35,876 bases of DNA, from assembly GCF_001083795.1 (NCBI RefSeq), contig NZ_LAVK01000029.1:1-35876 (forward strand), given 5' to 3'. The notes under the pieces are model-generated. The model searched no databases, was not told the origin of the DNA, and was given only the letters and a program-made list of their open reading frames with translations. Shown in pieces: positions 29,121-35,876 of this stretch. The stretch is from Streptomyces sp. SBT349. GTDB lineage: Bacteria; Actinomycetota; Actinomycetes; Streptomycetales; Streptomycetaceae. Positions within the stretch are counted from its first letter, which is position 1; every line of letters begins with the position of its first letter. The translations under genes and the position numbers were made by a program.

Positions 29121-30335
29121 TCAATTCCTGGCGACCGGCGAACGGTTCCTCTCCCAGCCGGTGACGAACGTGCCGCGCAGATCCATCACCGTTCCGGTGT
29201 TGCCGAAGCCGTCCATGAAGCGCAGGCCCGCCGTGTTCGCGTTGGTGGCCCAGGTGAGTCCCATCACGCCGGGCAGCGCGCTGGCGCTGGTGCCGTTGCG
29301 CATGGCCCAGCCGAACACGCCGGGGACGCCGCCGAGCGACTGGGTCGCCCGCATGCCCGCCAGCGCGTTCATACCGATGTAGGAACCGGTGCCGAAGGCC
29401 AGGCTGGCCGCGGAGAGCAGGAAGGCGGGGTCGGCCAGCGCCGCCGTGAAACTGCCCGTCTCGCCCACCGCGGCAAGGTAGTTGGCGGCCATCGAGATCC
29501 CGGCCAGCGCCAGCGACACACCGCCGAGGAACTGGAGGCCCGGGATGAACGCCAGCAGGCCGGTGATGGAGCTGAGCAGGCCGGCGATGGAGCCGATCTT
29601 CGAGAGGATCGGCGCCAGTTCGGCCATCAGGTCGATGAACGCGGCGCCCAACTCGTCGAGCAGGTCCGTGAGGCCGTCCACGAGGTCGCCGAACGCGTCG
29701 CCCAGGCGGTCCAGGAAGCCGGGCTCGTTGGGCGCGAGGTCGATCGCGTTCTGAAGGCGGGCGGCGGCGTCCCTGCCCGCCTGGTCGTAGTCCGCTCGCA
29801 ACCGCTCGGCGCGGTCCCGGAATTCGGCGAGCGCGGCGTCCGCGACGCGGTACGCCGTCTCGTGCCTCGAACGGGTCTCCTCGTTCTGCTCCTGTTCCCT
29901 CCGCTCCTCCTCCGACTCCGGCTCGGGTTCGAACGGGCCCGGCTCGGCCGGCAGGCCGTTCAGGCTCGCCTGAGCCGCCTCCCGGTCCGCCAGTGCCGCC
30001 GCCGCGTCCACCTCGACCAGGTCGGCCTGCCGCTGGTAGTCGCCCATCGTCACAAGCCAGTCGACGATCGCACGGTGGGCCTCGCTGAACGACTGGTACG
30101 CCTGCTGGACCTTCGGCTGGAAGTCCTCCCGCAGCATCCGCCGGAACTCCCGCGCCGTGCGCCCGCGCCACTCCCCCGCGTCGGCGCCGCTGAGCACGGA
30201 GTTCACTTCCTCCAGCACCTCGGCCGTGCGGCTGTACGCCTGGCCGATGGTGTCCATCGACTGCTGATCGCCGGGGCAGGGCACAAACCCCAGCGCCGGG
30301 AAGTCGCTGATGTGCGGCTTGCGCGGAAAAGACAT
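29121..30335 (-). CDS. WXG-domain putative type VII-secreted protein
   Basis: A 404-residue protein. The N-terminal ~130 residues are a helical hairpin with the WXG-type turn (GADAGEWRGRTAREFRRMLR), as in substrates of Esx/type VII systems. A charged coiled-coil region follows (EPEPESEEERREQEQNEETR and SRHETAYRVADAALAEFRDR). Residues ~215-330 are hydrophobic and amphipathic (LGDAFGDLVDGLTDLLDELG, IAGLLSSITGLLAFIPGLQF, FLGGVSLALAGISMAANYLA). The end is Gly/Ala/Asn-rich. This is the layout of LXG/WXG polymorphic secreted proteins, though no named toxin domain is seen. GAGGGGG precedes the ATG (30333-30335). It is preceded by a small WXG-like partner. Confidence 0.8.
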   Translation of the reverse strand: MSFPRKPHISDFPALGFVPCPGDQQSMDTIGQAYSRTAEVLEEVNSVLSGADAGEWRGRTAREFRRMLREDFQPKVQQAYQSFSEAHRAIVDWLVTMGDYQRQADLVEVDAAAALADREAAQASLNGLPAEPGPFEPEPESEEERREQEQNEETRSRHETAYRVADAALAEFRDRAERLRADYDQAGRDAAARLQNAIDLAPNEPGFLDRLGDAFGDLVDGLTDLLDELGAAFIDLMAELAPILSKIGSIAGLLSSITGLLAFIPGLQFLGGVSLALAGISMAANYLAAVGETGSFTAALADPAFLLSAASLAFGTGSYIGMNALAGMRATQSLGGVPGVFGWAMRNGTSASALPGVMGLTWATNANTAGLRFMDGFGNTGTVMDLRGTFVTGWERNRSPVARN

Positions 30336-30369
30336 CGGATCCCCCTCGTACCGACTGGTAAGGCCCCGG

Positions 30370-30678
30370 TCAGGAGCCCTCGTTGGCGGCCTGGAGCTCT
30401 TCGGCCAGGCTCAGGTCCAGCTTGTCGAACTCCTGCTCGACGCGTGTCAGGATCTCCGCGGCGTTGCGGGCGAACTCTCCGATCTGCCCGATGCCGTAGC
30501 TCCACTCGTCGCCGAACTCGCCCAGCCGGCCGGAGAGTTCCGAGACGCCCGCCTCGTCCGTTCCCACCTCTTCGATCGCCTCGGCCGGGTCGTTGAGGAT
30601 GTCGGTGATGTGCGTCAAGTTCCTGCGCACCTCGGCGAGTACCTCGCCGTCGATGTAGAGATCGCTTCCGTCCCCCAT
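30370..30678 (-). CDS. Small WXG100/EspC-like partner protein
   Basis: A 102-residue acidic, all-helical protein: LYIDGEVLAEVRRNLTHITD, LSGRLGEFGDEWSYGIGQIG, EFARNAAEILTRVEQEFDKL. The central W-S-Y-G turn between two long helices is the Esx-like hairpin, and the length matches WXG100 proteins. An AGGAGG ribosome site is 5 nt before the ATG (30676-30678). It would pair with the 404-residue protein encoded 34 bp downstream for export. The secretion ATPase (EccC) is not in this window. Confidence 0.8.
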   Translation of the reverse strand: MGDGSDLYIDGEVLAEVRRNLTHITDILNDPAEAIEEVGTDEAGVSELSGRLGEFGDEWSYGIGQIGEFARNAAEILTRVEQEFDKLDLSLAEELQAANEGS

Positions 30679-30826
30679 GCGTTCCTCCTGACACGCTCGG
30701 TCACTGTGCTGTCGGTTCGGCATCCTGGTGACGCCCGCGAAAGAACGTTCGCTTCAGGTGCACAGGACGCGGCCGGCGGCGCATTGGTTCTCCGCAGGGC
30801 ACATCCGTTGTTCCCCGGGCATGGCG

Positions 30827-31825
30827 CTACTGCGGGTTGCCGTTGGCGGTGAGGCGGTCGTTCATCTCCGTATAGGCGCGCTGGGAGTGGGTGTTGGCCG
30901 GGGCGTGGTGGAGCCGGAGGTAGTCGTAGAGGATCTGCACGCACCCGTCCCGGGTGGGGTAGGACGCGTCGGGGACCAGCTCAAGGCCCTGGGTGACCTC
31001 CATCAACGTCCCGTCGGCCGCGGCGTACACCGGGTGCCAGACGAGCCGCACCGCCGGATGGAGCGCCATGACCACGCGCAGCTGCGGGACTTCCTGCGCG
31101 ATGAGGACGCTGTCGGGGTTGTACGACCGCAGAAAGATGTGGACGGGGCCGCGGGCGCGGTCCACGAACGCCTTGGACAGGACGTTCCACATCGGCGTCT
31201 TGAGCATCCAGTCCGAGGTCAGGGTCAACGCGTCGATCACGCCGCCGAAGGGAGTGGCCTCCAGGGGCGTGTGGCCCTTGGCGCGAGCGTAGTCACTGAG
31301 CTCCCTGCCACCCGACCAGAGGGCCAGCGTGGGGGTGTCGATCTCCAGATAGTCGCCGATGAGCTTCACCAGCTCCTGGTACCAGCTGTTCGACGCGCGG
31401 TGGTCGCGTTGTTCCTGGCGCTCGCTGAACGTCGCCATGGCCTCGTCGTTGAGCTGTCCCTGTTCGGCGATGCCACCGAGGACGAGCTGCCAGGCGGCGT
31501 CCGTGACGTCGTCGGGGAAGCCCACCCGAGCCATCATGTCGCGGAACGTGCCCCACTCGCCGTGCACGGTCGGGTCGGCGGCGTGCCGCCGCGCCTCCTC
31601 CCTGACCCCGGGCTGGGGCTGGCGCTGGAGCCAGCGCGTCACGGCCGCGTTGCCCGCCGTCCGCTGGAGGACGGCGAGCCCGGGGAGTCCGGGGAGCCCG
31701 GGGAGTCCGGCGGGGTGCGGCACCTGCCCGGTGGCGCGCTCCGGCGCCGCGTCCTGTGCCCGCTTGGCCGGTGCCGACGCGGGTATCGGCGGCACCGAGG
31801 GGGGCCTCGTTTCTCTCTCTCGCAC
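30827..31825 (-). CDS. Contractile-injection cargo-like protein with putative NAD-targeting toxin domain
   Basis: A 332-residue protein. The N-terminal ~75 residues are Pro/Ala-rich with a GLPGLPGLPG run and the motif VLQRTAGNAAVTRWLQRQ, a hallmark of actinobacterial proteins associated with extracellular contractile injection systems. The C-terminal ~190 residues form a separate domain: LALWSGGRELSDYARAKGHT, PLEATPFGGVIDAL, MWNVLSKAFVDRARGPVHIF, SVLIAQEVPQLR. Its W-S-G...A...G-x-T-x-L-E-x-T-P-x-G...W-x-x-x-S-x-x-F-x-x-x-A layout resembles NADase/ADP-ribosyl-cyclase-like polymorphic toxins; that assignment is tentative. The start is GTG at 31823-31825 with a weak GGAG. No immunity gene is obvious downstream. 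Confidence 0.7.
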   Translation of the reverse strand: MRERETRPPSVPPIPASAPAKRAQDAAPERATGQVPHPAGLPGLPGLPGLAVLQRTAGNAAVTRWLQRQPQPGVREEARRHAADPTVHGEWGTFRDMMARVGFPDDVTDAAWQLVLGGIAEQGQLNDEAMATFSERQEQRDHRASNSWYQELVKLIGDYLEIDTPTLALWSGGRELSDYARAKGHTPLEATPFGGVIDALTLTSDWMLKTPMWNVLSKAFVDRARGPVHIFLRSYNPDSVLIAQEVPQLRVVMALHPAVRLVWHPVYAAADGTLMEVTQGLELVPDASYPTRDGCVQILYDYLRLHHAPANTHSQRAYTEMNDRLTANGNPQ

Positions 31826-32113
31826 GCGCTCCAGCCCTGTGAGTCTCCGTTCGGCCCCGACGGCCGGATGGCCCGAAAGGCCCGAGGCTAGGGCCTCGGC
31901 ACGGCCCCCGCGAGGACCGAAGGGGCAGCCAGGAGGGCACGGCGGACCGGAGCTGCCAGCGGTGAGTGAAACGGCCTCCGCGCCGCTCCACCCGGCTGGT
32001 GCCGGACGGGGCCAGGCTGCGGCCGTCCCACCTTCGGGACATTGCTCAACGTGATGACCATCCCTACCATCAGTGATGGCGGCTGTCGCCGCCCCGATGG
32101 CAGGAGACCGAAG

Positions 32114-32383
32114 ATGGCCCGTCCCTGGGAAGCGAATCCGTCCGCGTTATTCACCCGCCGCCTCGGCAAGTCGGCGGCGGAGCTGGGCACCACCGACGAC
32201 GACGAGACGTGCCCGGACATCTGGCAGCTGGACAACGGAGACATAGCGGTGATCGGTCGTGACCTGACGGCCGCCTATCGGCAGCGCCTCCCGGAGGGTG
32301 TCAGCCTGAACGCCGACGAGCGGCTGGTCGTGATCCCCGGGGTCATGCTGAGTACGGCGAAGGCGGATATCCCGGATGCGTGA
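32114..32383 (+). CDS. Small protein preceding DUF6879
   Basis: An 89-residue protein not recognised by fold. It has SALFTRRLGKSAAELGTTDD, CPDIWQLDNGDIAVIGRDLT and an end rich in short strands (ERLVVIPGVMLSTAKADI). I chose the ATG at 32114, with AGGAG 7 nt upstream, over an ATG at 32054 without one. The gene overlaps the DUF6879 gene by 8 nt, and this two-gene unit occurs repeatedly in Streptomyces. It probably works with DUF6879 and the STAND protein that follows. Confidence 0.82.
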   Translation: MARPWEANPSALFTRRLGKSAAELGTTDDDETCPDIWQLDNGDIAVIGRDLTAAYRQRLPEGVSLNADERLVVIPGVMLSTAKADIPDA

Positions 32384-33005
32384 GACCTATCGCCTGGCCC
32401 TCGACACGGCGCCGGGCGAACGGCTGGGACTTCCGCACTACCGGGAGGAGTTCGCGGAGCGCCATCACCACGTCCGGGCCCGCGATTCGTGGAAGTTCGA
32501 GCGGCGGCAGCACTTCGTGGAGCTCAACAGCCCCAGCTACGACGCGTTCCGCGCGGGCCGGTGGGAGGAGTCCCTCCTGCTGATGGACAACAGGAGGGAG
32601 AGCCTTCGCGACGCGATGCGTGAGCGGCGGGAACAGGGGACCGTTTTCCACCGGGTGCGGGTGGTGGAAGAACCGCTGACTCCTTATCTCCAGTGGGAGT
32701 TGCGCTCTCTCGGCGTCCAGGCCGAGTGCGGGGCGGCGATTCGGGTCGTCCCCGGCGAGCGGGTGCGACGTTTCGAACAGTCCGGTGAGCTGCCGGAGGT
32801 GGTGGCCCTGGGCGGGCAGACGCTCTACCACGTCCTGTACACGCCCGAGGGCGTCGCTGAAGGGGCCATTCGCGTCGGCGACCCCGAACTTCTCGGGCAG
32901 TGGGAGGCGTTCATCGCGGATCTCTACGCGGACGGTGAGGACGTGACCTCGTACGTGGACCGGTATGTGGCCGGGCTCCCGCCGCCGCAGGTGGCTCGGA
33001 GGTAA
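32376..33005 (+). CDS. DUF6879 family protein
   Basis: A 209-residue soluble protein of the DUF6879 type: FAERHHHVRARDSWKFERRQ, ELNSPSYDAFRAGRWEESLL, VFHRVRVVEEPLTPYLQWEL, then a C-terminal part with DPELLGQWEAFIADLYADGE. Its biochemical role is unknown; the family recurs next to XRE regulators and STAND NTPases in actinobacteria. The ATG at 32376 lies inside the end of the upstream gene (8-nt overlap), and 10 nt separate its stop from the STAND gene ATG. The three genes form an operon. Confidence 0.85.
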   Translation: MRETYRLALDTAPGERLGLPHYREEFAERHHHVRARDSWKFERRQHFVELNSPSYDAFRAGRWEESLLLMDNRRESLRDAMRERREQGTVFHRVRVVEEPLTPYLQWELRSLGVQAECGAAIRVVPGERVRRFEQSGELPEVVALGGQTLYHVLYTPEGVAEGAIRVGDPELLGQWEAFIADLYADGEDVTSYVDRYVAGLPPPQVARR

Positions 33006-33015
33006 GGCGACCATC

Positions 33016-35445
33016 ATGGGCGAGAGAAACGACGGAAGAGACGAGGAGGCGCCCGGCGGCTCGCGCTCCGAGCTGTCGGGGGCCTCACGGGACGTCGTGC
33101 AGGCCGGGAGCGTCAGCGGAGGGGTGCACTTCCACACCGGCCCGGAAGACCTCCGCTCCAGCAGAGGCCCCAGGCCGCGTCAACTGCCGGGCGGAGTCGG
33201 CCAGTTCGTTGACCGGGTGGAGGAACTGGCCCTGCTCGACGCCGCTCTGCCGACCGGCCGGGACGGGCCGCTGACCATCTCCGTGTGCGTGATCGCGGGA
33301 ACGGCCGGGGCGGGCAAGACGTCGCTCGCGCTGCGCTGGGCGCATCAGGTGGCCGACCGTTTCCCGGACGGGCAGTTGTATGTCAACCTGCGTGGATACG
33401 ACCCCGGCCCTCCGGTGACCGCGTTCCAGGCGCTTCACCGGTTCCTGGCCGCGCTGGGGGTCGAGGCCGGGGCGATCCCCGACGATCTGGACGCGGCCGC
33501 CGCCCTCTACCGCTCGCAACTCGCCGACCGCCGGATGCTGGTGGTGCTGGACAACGCCTCCTCCGTTGCCCAGGTCCGTCCCCTGCTGCCCGGAGACGGC
33601 CACAGCCTGGCGGTGGTCACCAGCCGCAGCCGCCTGTCCGGGCTGGCCATACGGGATGGTGCCCGCCGCGTCACCCTCGGGACGCTGCCCGAGCCGGAGG
33701 CCGTTGCCCTGCTGAAGGCCATCACCTCCGGTTACCGTTCGGGCGACGACGCGGACAGGCTGGTCGAGTTGGCTCGGCTGTGCGCCCGCCTGCCGCTGGC
33801 TCTGCGGATCGCCGCCGAGAGGGCCGCCACCCACCCCCACCTCGGCCTGGACGATCTGATCGCCGACCTTCGGGACGAGTCCGCGCTGTGGGACGTTCTC
33901 AGCGCCGCGGACGCGGGGGACGAGGAGGAGGCCGAGGCCGTGCGCACCGTCTTCGCCTGGTCCTACCGGGCCCTGCCCGCCGAGGCCGCCCGTCTCTTCC
34001 GCCTGCTGGGCCTGCATCCGGGGCCCGAGATCAGCCTCGGGGCCGCCGCGGCGCTGGCCGAGCGGCCCCCGCGCCGCGCCCGCCAGGTGCTCGACACGCT
34101 CGTCGGCGCCCACCTGCTGGAGCAGACCGCGCCGAACCGCTACGAGTTCCACGACCTGCTGCGCGCCTACGCCACCGACCAGGCTCAGCGCGAGGAATCA
34201 CCCGGGGAGCGCGAGGGCGCGCTGCGCCGCGTGCTCGACTGGTACCTGCGCAGCGCCGACGCCGCACAGCGCCGGATCAGCCCCGCGGAGGCCCGCGTTG
34301 CCCCCGATCCGCCGGACGGGGGCGACGCGCCGCCCGCCTTCCCCGACTATGACGCGGCCATGGACTGGTGCGAGCGCGAGTACGCCAACCTGCTGGCCGC
34401 CGTCCACGCCGCGGAGAAGGCCGGATTCGATCGGCACGCCTGGCAGTTGGCAGCCATCGTCTTTGTTTCCAGGCCGCCATCCGCCCCTCGGCTCATGTGG
34501 CTGCCCGTGGGGCAGACCGGCCTGCGCGCCGCGCAGAGGCTCGGCGACCGGGCGGCGGAGGCCGAACTCCTCTCCGACCTCGGCATGCTCCACCGGGGCC
34601 TCGGCCGGAGCGCGGAGAGCAGGGAGTGCCACGAGGCGGCCCTCGTGGTCCGCCGGGAGCTGGGCGACCGGGGCGACGAGGCACGCTGCCTCAGCCACCT
34701 CGGCCTCGTCCACCTCCAGACCAGACAACTGGCTGACGCCCGGCGGCGGTTCGCCGAGGCGATCGAGGTCTTCGCGGCGCTCGGCGCCGACCACTGGCTG
34801 GCCACCGCCCGGGCGAACCTCGCCGAAACCCTCCGTCAGGCAGGGGAGTTGGGCCAGGCTGCCGAGCAGGCGTCGTGTGCGCTGGCCGCACACCGGGCGG
34901 CGGGGAACGAGCGCGGCGTCGGCAACATCCTGCGCGTCCAGAGCGAACTGCTGCGGGAGAGCGGCCAGGTCGACGAGGCGCTGGGCGCCGCCCGGGAAGC
35001 CGTGGGGATCGCGCTGAGCCTGCGCCACCACGTCGCCGAGGCGTATTGGCTGATCGCTCTGGGACATGCGCAGCGGGCGGTGGGCAGGCACGGGGAGGCG
35101 CTGGAGTCGTATCAGCGGTCGGCCGCGCTGCACCGGCGGCTGGGGGACGGCGGTCGGGAGGCGCTCGCCTGGCAGGGCGCGGGTGAGACGTATCACGAGC
35201 TGGAACGGCCGGGCGAGGCCGCGGCGTTCCTCCGCCGGGCCGCCGCCGTACACCGCGAGCGCGGGGACGCCTGGCACGAGGCACTCGCGCTCGACGCGCT
35301 CGGGGCGGCCCTCGCCGACGAACACCCCGACGAGGCGCGGCGACTGTGGACCGAATCCCTGCGGCTGCTCGGCGCCTACGCCGACGCGCGGGCCGCGCGA
35401 ACCCGCGACCGGATCGAGCGCTCGCGGCGGTCGCGCGGAGCCTGA
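33016..35445 (+). CDS. NB-ARC/TPR STAND protein with VVQAGSVSGGVHFH tag
   Basis: An 809-residue signal-transduction NTPase. Residues 27-40 (VVQAGSVSGGVHFH) are the short glycine-rich tag that many actinobacterial STAND proteins carry before the NTPase and that is thought to pair with a partner. NB-ARC domain: P-loop GTAGAGKT (95-102), Walker B LVVLDN (175-180), sensor TSRSRLSGL (202-210), and RLPLALRIAAE. A winged-helix segment follows (SYRALPAEAARLFRLLGLHP). The C-terminal half (about 470-790) is a row of tetratricopeptide repeats such as AEAELLSDLGMLHRGLGRSA and ARCLSHLGLVHLQTRQLADA. There is no SARP DNA-binding domain, unlike AfsR. The ATG 33016 has AAGG 8 nt upstream. Function is inferred only: ligand-triggered oligomerisation. 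Confidence 0.9.
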   Translation: MGERNDGRDEEAPGGSRSELSGASRDVVQAGSVSGGVHFHTGPEDLRSSRGPRPRQLPGGVGQFVDRVEELALLDAALPTGRDGPLTISVCVIAGTAGAGKTSLALRWAHQVADRFPDGQLYVNLRGYDPGPPVTAFQALHRFLAALGVEAGAIPDDLDAAAALYRSQLADRRMLVVLDNASSVAQVRPLLPGDGHSLAVVTSRSRLSGLAIRDGARRVTLGTLPEPEAVALLKAITSGYRSGDDADRLVELARLCARLPLALRIAAERAATHPHLGLDDLIADLRDESALWDVLSAADAGDEEEAEAVRTVFAWSYRALPAEAARLFRLLGLHPGPEISLGAAAALAERPPRRARQVLDTLVGAHLLEQTAPNRYEFHDLLRAYATDQAQREESPGEREGALRRVLDWYLRSADAAQRRISPAEARVAPDPPDGGDAPPAFPDYDAAMDWCEREYANLLAAVHAAEKAGFDRHAWQLAAIVFVSRPPSAPRLMWLPVGQTGLRAAQRLGDRAAEAELLSDLGMLHRGLGRSAESRECHEAALVVRRELGDRGDEARCLSHLGLVHLQTRQLADARRRFAEAIEVFAALGADHWLATARANLAETLRQAGELGQAAEQASCALAAHRAAGNERGVGNILRVQSELLRESGQVDEALGAAREAVGIALSLRHHVAEAYWLIALGHAQRAVGRHGEALESYQRSAALHRRLGDGGREALAWQGAGETYHELERPGEAAAFLRRAAAVHRERGDAWHEALALDALGAALADEHPDEARRLWTESLRLLGAYADARAARTRDRIERSRRSRGA

Positions 35446-35458
35446 GGCGACGAACAGC

Positions 35459-35478
35459 GCGCGGGCTCCACCCCGCGC
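35459..35478 (+). terminator. Hairpin after the TPR STAND gene
   Basis: GCGCGGG (35459-35465) pairs perfectly with CCCGCGC (35472-35478) around a 6-nt loop, 14 nt after the stop codon at 35445. There is no T-run, as is common for actinomycete terminators. Confidence 0.45.
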
Positions 35479-35488
35479 CCCGCACGGC

Positions 35489-35715
35489 TCAGCCGATGAG
35501 GACGTCGGCCGGCGCGCGCCACTCCGCGTGGGGAACGGTGTCCGGGTCCGTCGGCCGCACAACGAGCACGACTTGGTCGGCGCCCGCTTCGAGGCGGCGC
35601 GTCAAGCGGGCGGCGACCGTGAGTCGATGTCGCCCCAGGCGGCCAGCCCGTCGAGCAGGCGGTCGCTCGTCCTCGTCGGAGAAGCCCATCCGGCGCGGAT
35701 TCCGGGGGTAGCCGC
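35489..35715 (-). pseudogene. LLM-class F420-dependent oxidoreductase, C-terminal remnant
   Basis: The minus strand reads GYPRNPRRMGFSDEDE, then, after a one-base shift, DRLLDGLAAWGDID. It shifts back to VAARLTRRLEAGADQVVLVV and a WRAPADVLIG end with stop at 35489. This is the C-terminal end of bacterial-luciferase-like F420 oxidoreductases (NLRRLGF, RLVDAxxAWGD, GADHV). Two frame breaks about 60 nt apart and the missing upstream barrel show decay. A 66-codon frame from the ATG at 35687-35689 spans it but reads the middle section out of frame. Confidence 0.65.
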
Positions 35716-35776
35716 CCGCGGCCCGGCCGGATGACGTCGCCTCCGGCGCACGTCCCCGGGCCTCCGCGCCACGGAA

Positions 35777-35814
35777 CCGCCCCGTCCGGGCCAGGTCTTC
35801 CCGGACAGGGCGGG
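35777..35814 (-). terminator. Hairpin terminator downstream of the right-edge gene
   Basis: The arms at 35777-35790 and 35801-35814 are complementary apart from one mismatch (CCGCCCCGTCCGGG against CCCGGACAGGGCGG), with a loop of about nine bases. It begins a few bases after the stop of the minus-strand gene ending at 35821. Confidence 0.6.
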
Positions 35815-35820
35815 GCCGGG

Positions 35821-35876
35821 CTACTTCACGCCGTCTCCGTCTCCGCCGCTGGGCTGGGGGGCGCGGGCGGCCTCGG
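35821..35876 (-). CDS. Last codons of a gene entering from the right edge
   Basis: The minus strand from the window edge reads EAARAPQPSGGDGDGVK and a TAG at 35821-35823. A Gly/Asp-rich flexible C-terminal tail is all that can be seen, so the product is unknown. A strong hairpin follows the stop, supporting a real gene end. Confidence 0.55.
   Translation of the reverse strand, partial: EAARAPQPSGGDGDGVK

Overview
The window looks like a chromosomal segment of Streptomyces or a close actinomycete relative. It is high-GC with strong GC3 bias, and it carries families typical of that group: DUF397 proteins, a WhiJ-like XRE/DUF5753 regulator, an HATPase anti-sigma-like kinase, DUF6879, DUF4232 lipoproteins, IS701 and NF041680 transposases, and an actinobacterial class A RNase P RNA. 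No similarity search was possible. Family names come from motifs and length, and they are weaker where I say so.

Layout. 1-2.5 kb is a graveyard of truncated mobile elements: an IS701-type transposase tail, an oppositely oriented transposase tail, an NF041680-type transposase fragment and the HNH end of a group II intron maturase. 2.5-5.2 kb is a compact operon (CPBP protease, histidine kinase, LuxR-type response regulator) coupled by 4-nt GTGA overlaps. 5.3-10.7 kb is an eroded island with broken carboxylesterase, DUF72 and ferritin-like genes, a 3' half of tRNA-Gly that looks like an attachment-site scar, a frameshifted serine recombinase, a live MarR/oxidoreductase pair with clear operators, an IS256 remnant and a decayed tyrosine integrase. 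10.85-13.8 kb returns to core genome: rnpB, an EamA transporter whose reading frame runs into rnpB, an AraC regulator and yaaA. 14.1-16.9 kb holds a secreted lytic transglycosylase and then an RHS toxin tip with a cholera-toxin-like ADP-ribosyltransferase fold, one intact and one broken copy of a putative immunity gene, and a small CxxC protein. 17-20 kb has a GNAT acetyltransferase, a hemC paralogue, a DUF4232 lipoprotein and a Nudix hydrolase.

20.2-25.1 kb is the most striking part. It is a four-gene minus-strand operon with a GTGA stop/start overlap at every junction: a SAM methyltransferase, an 893-aa HEPN-like/NACHT/FGE-fold STAND protein, an 89-aa cold-shock-domain-like protein and a 417-aa CorA-like membrane protein. 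I read it as a candidate nucleotide-dependent conflict (anti-phage or abortive) system, with FGE fold as sensor, NACHT as switch, and HEPN and/or membrane protein as effector. That role is inference.

25.3-27.6 kb is a WhiJ-type regulatory locus (HATPase, two small proteins, XRE/DUF5753, two nearly identical DUF397 genes) with a dyad operator in the divergent intergenic region. 27.6-30.7 kb is a WXG100/type VII secretion-like operon. 30.8-31.8 kb encodes a protein with the actinobacterial 'LQRTAGNAAV' contractile-injection cargo motif joined to a possible NAD-targeting toxin domain. 32.1-35.4 kb is a second STAND locus: a small protein, DUF6879 and an NB-ARC/TPR protein with a VVQAGSVSGGVHFH N-terminal tag. 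The window closes with the remnant of an F420-dependent LLM oxidoreductase and the last 17 codons of a gene entering from the right. Overall, toxin, immunity and NTPase systems are unusually dense beside a stretch of decayed mobile DNA.
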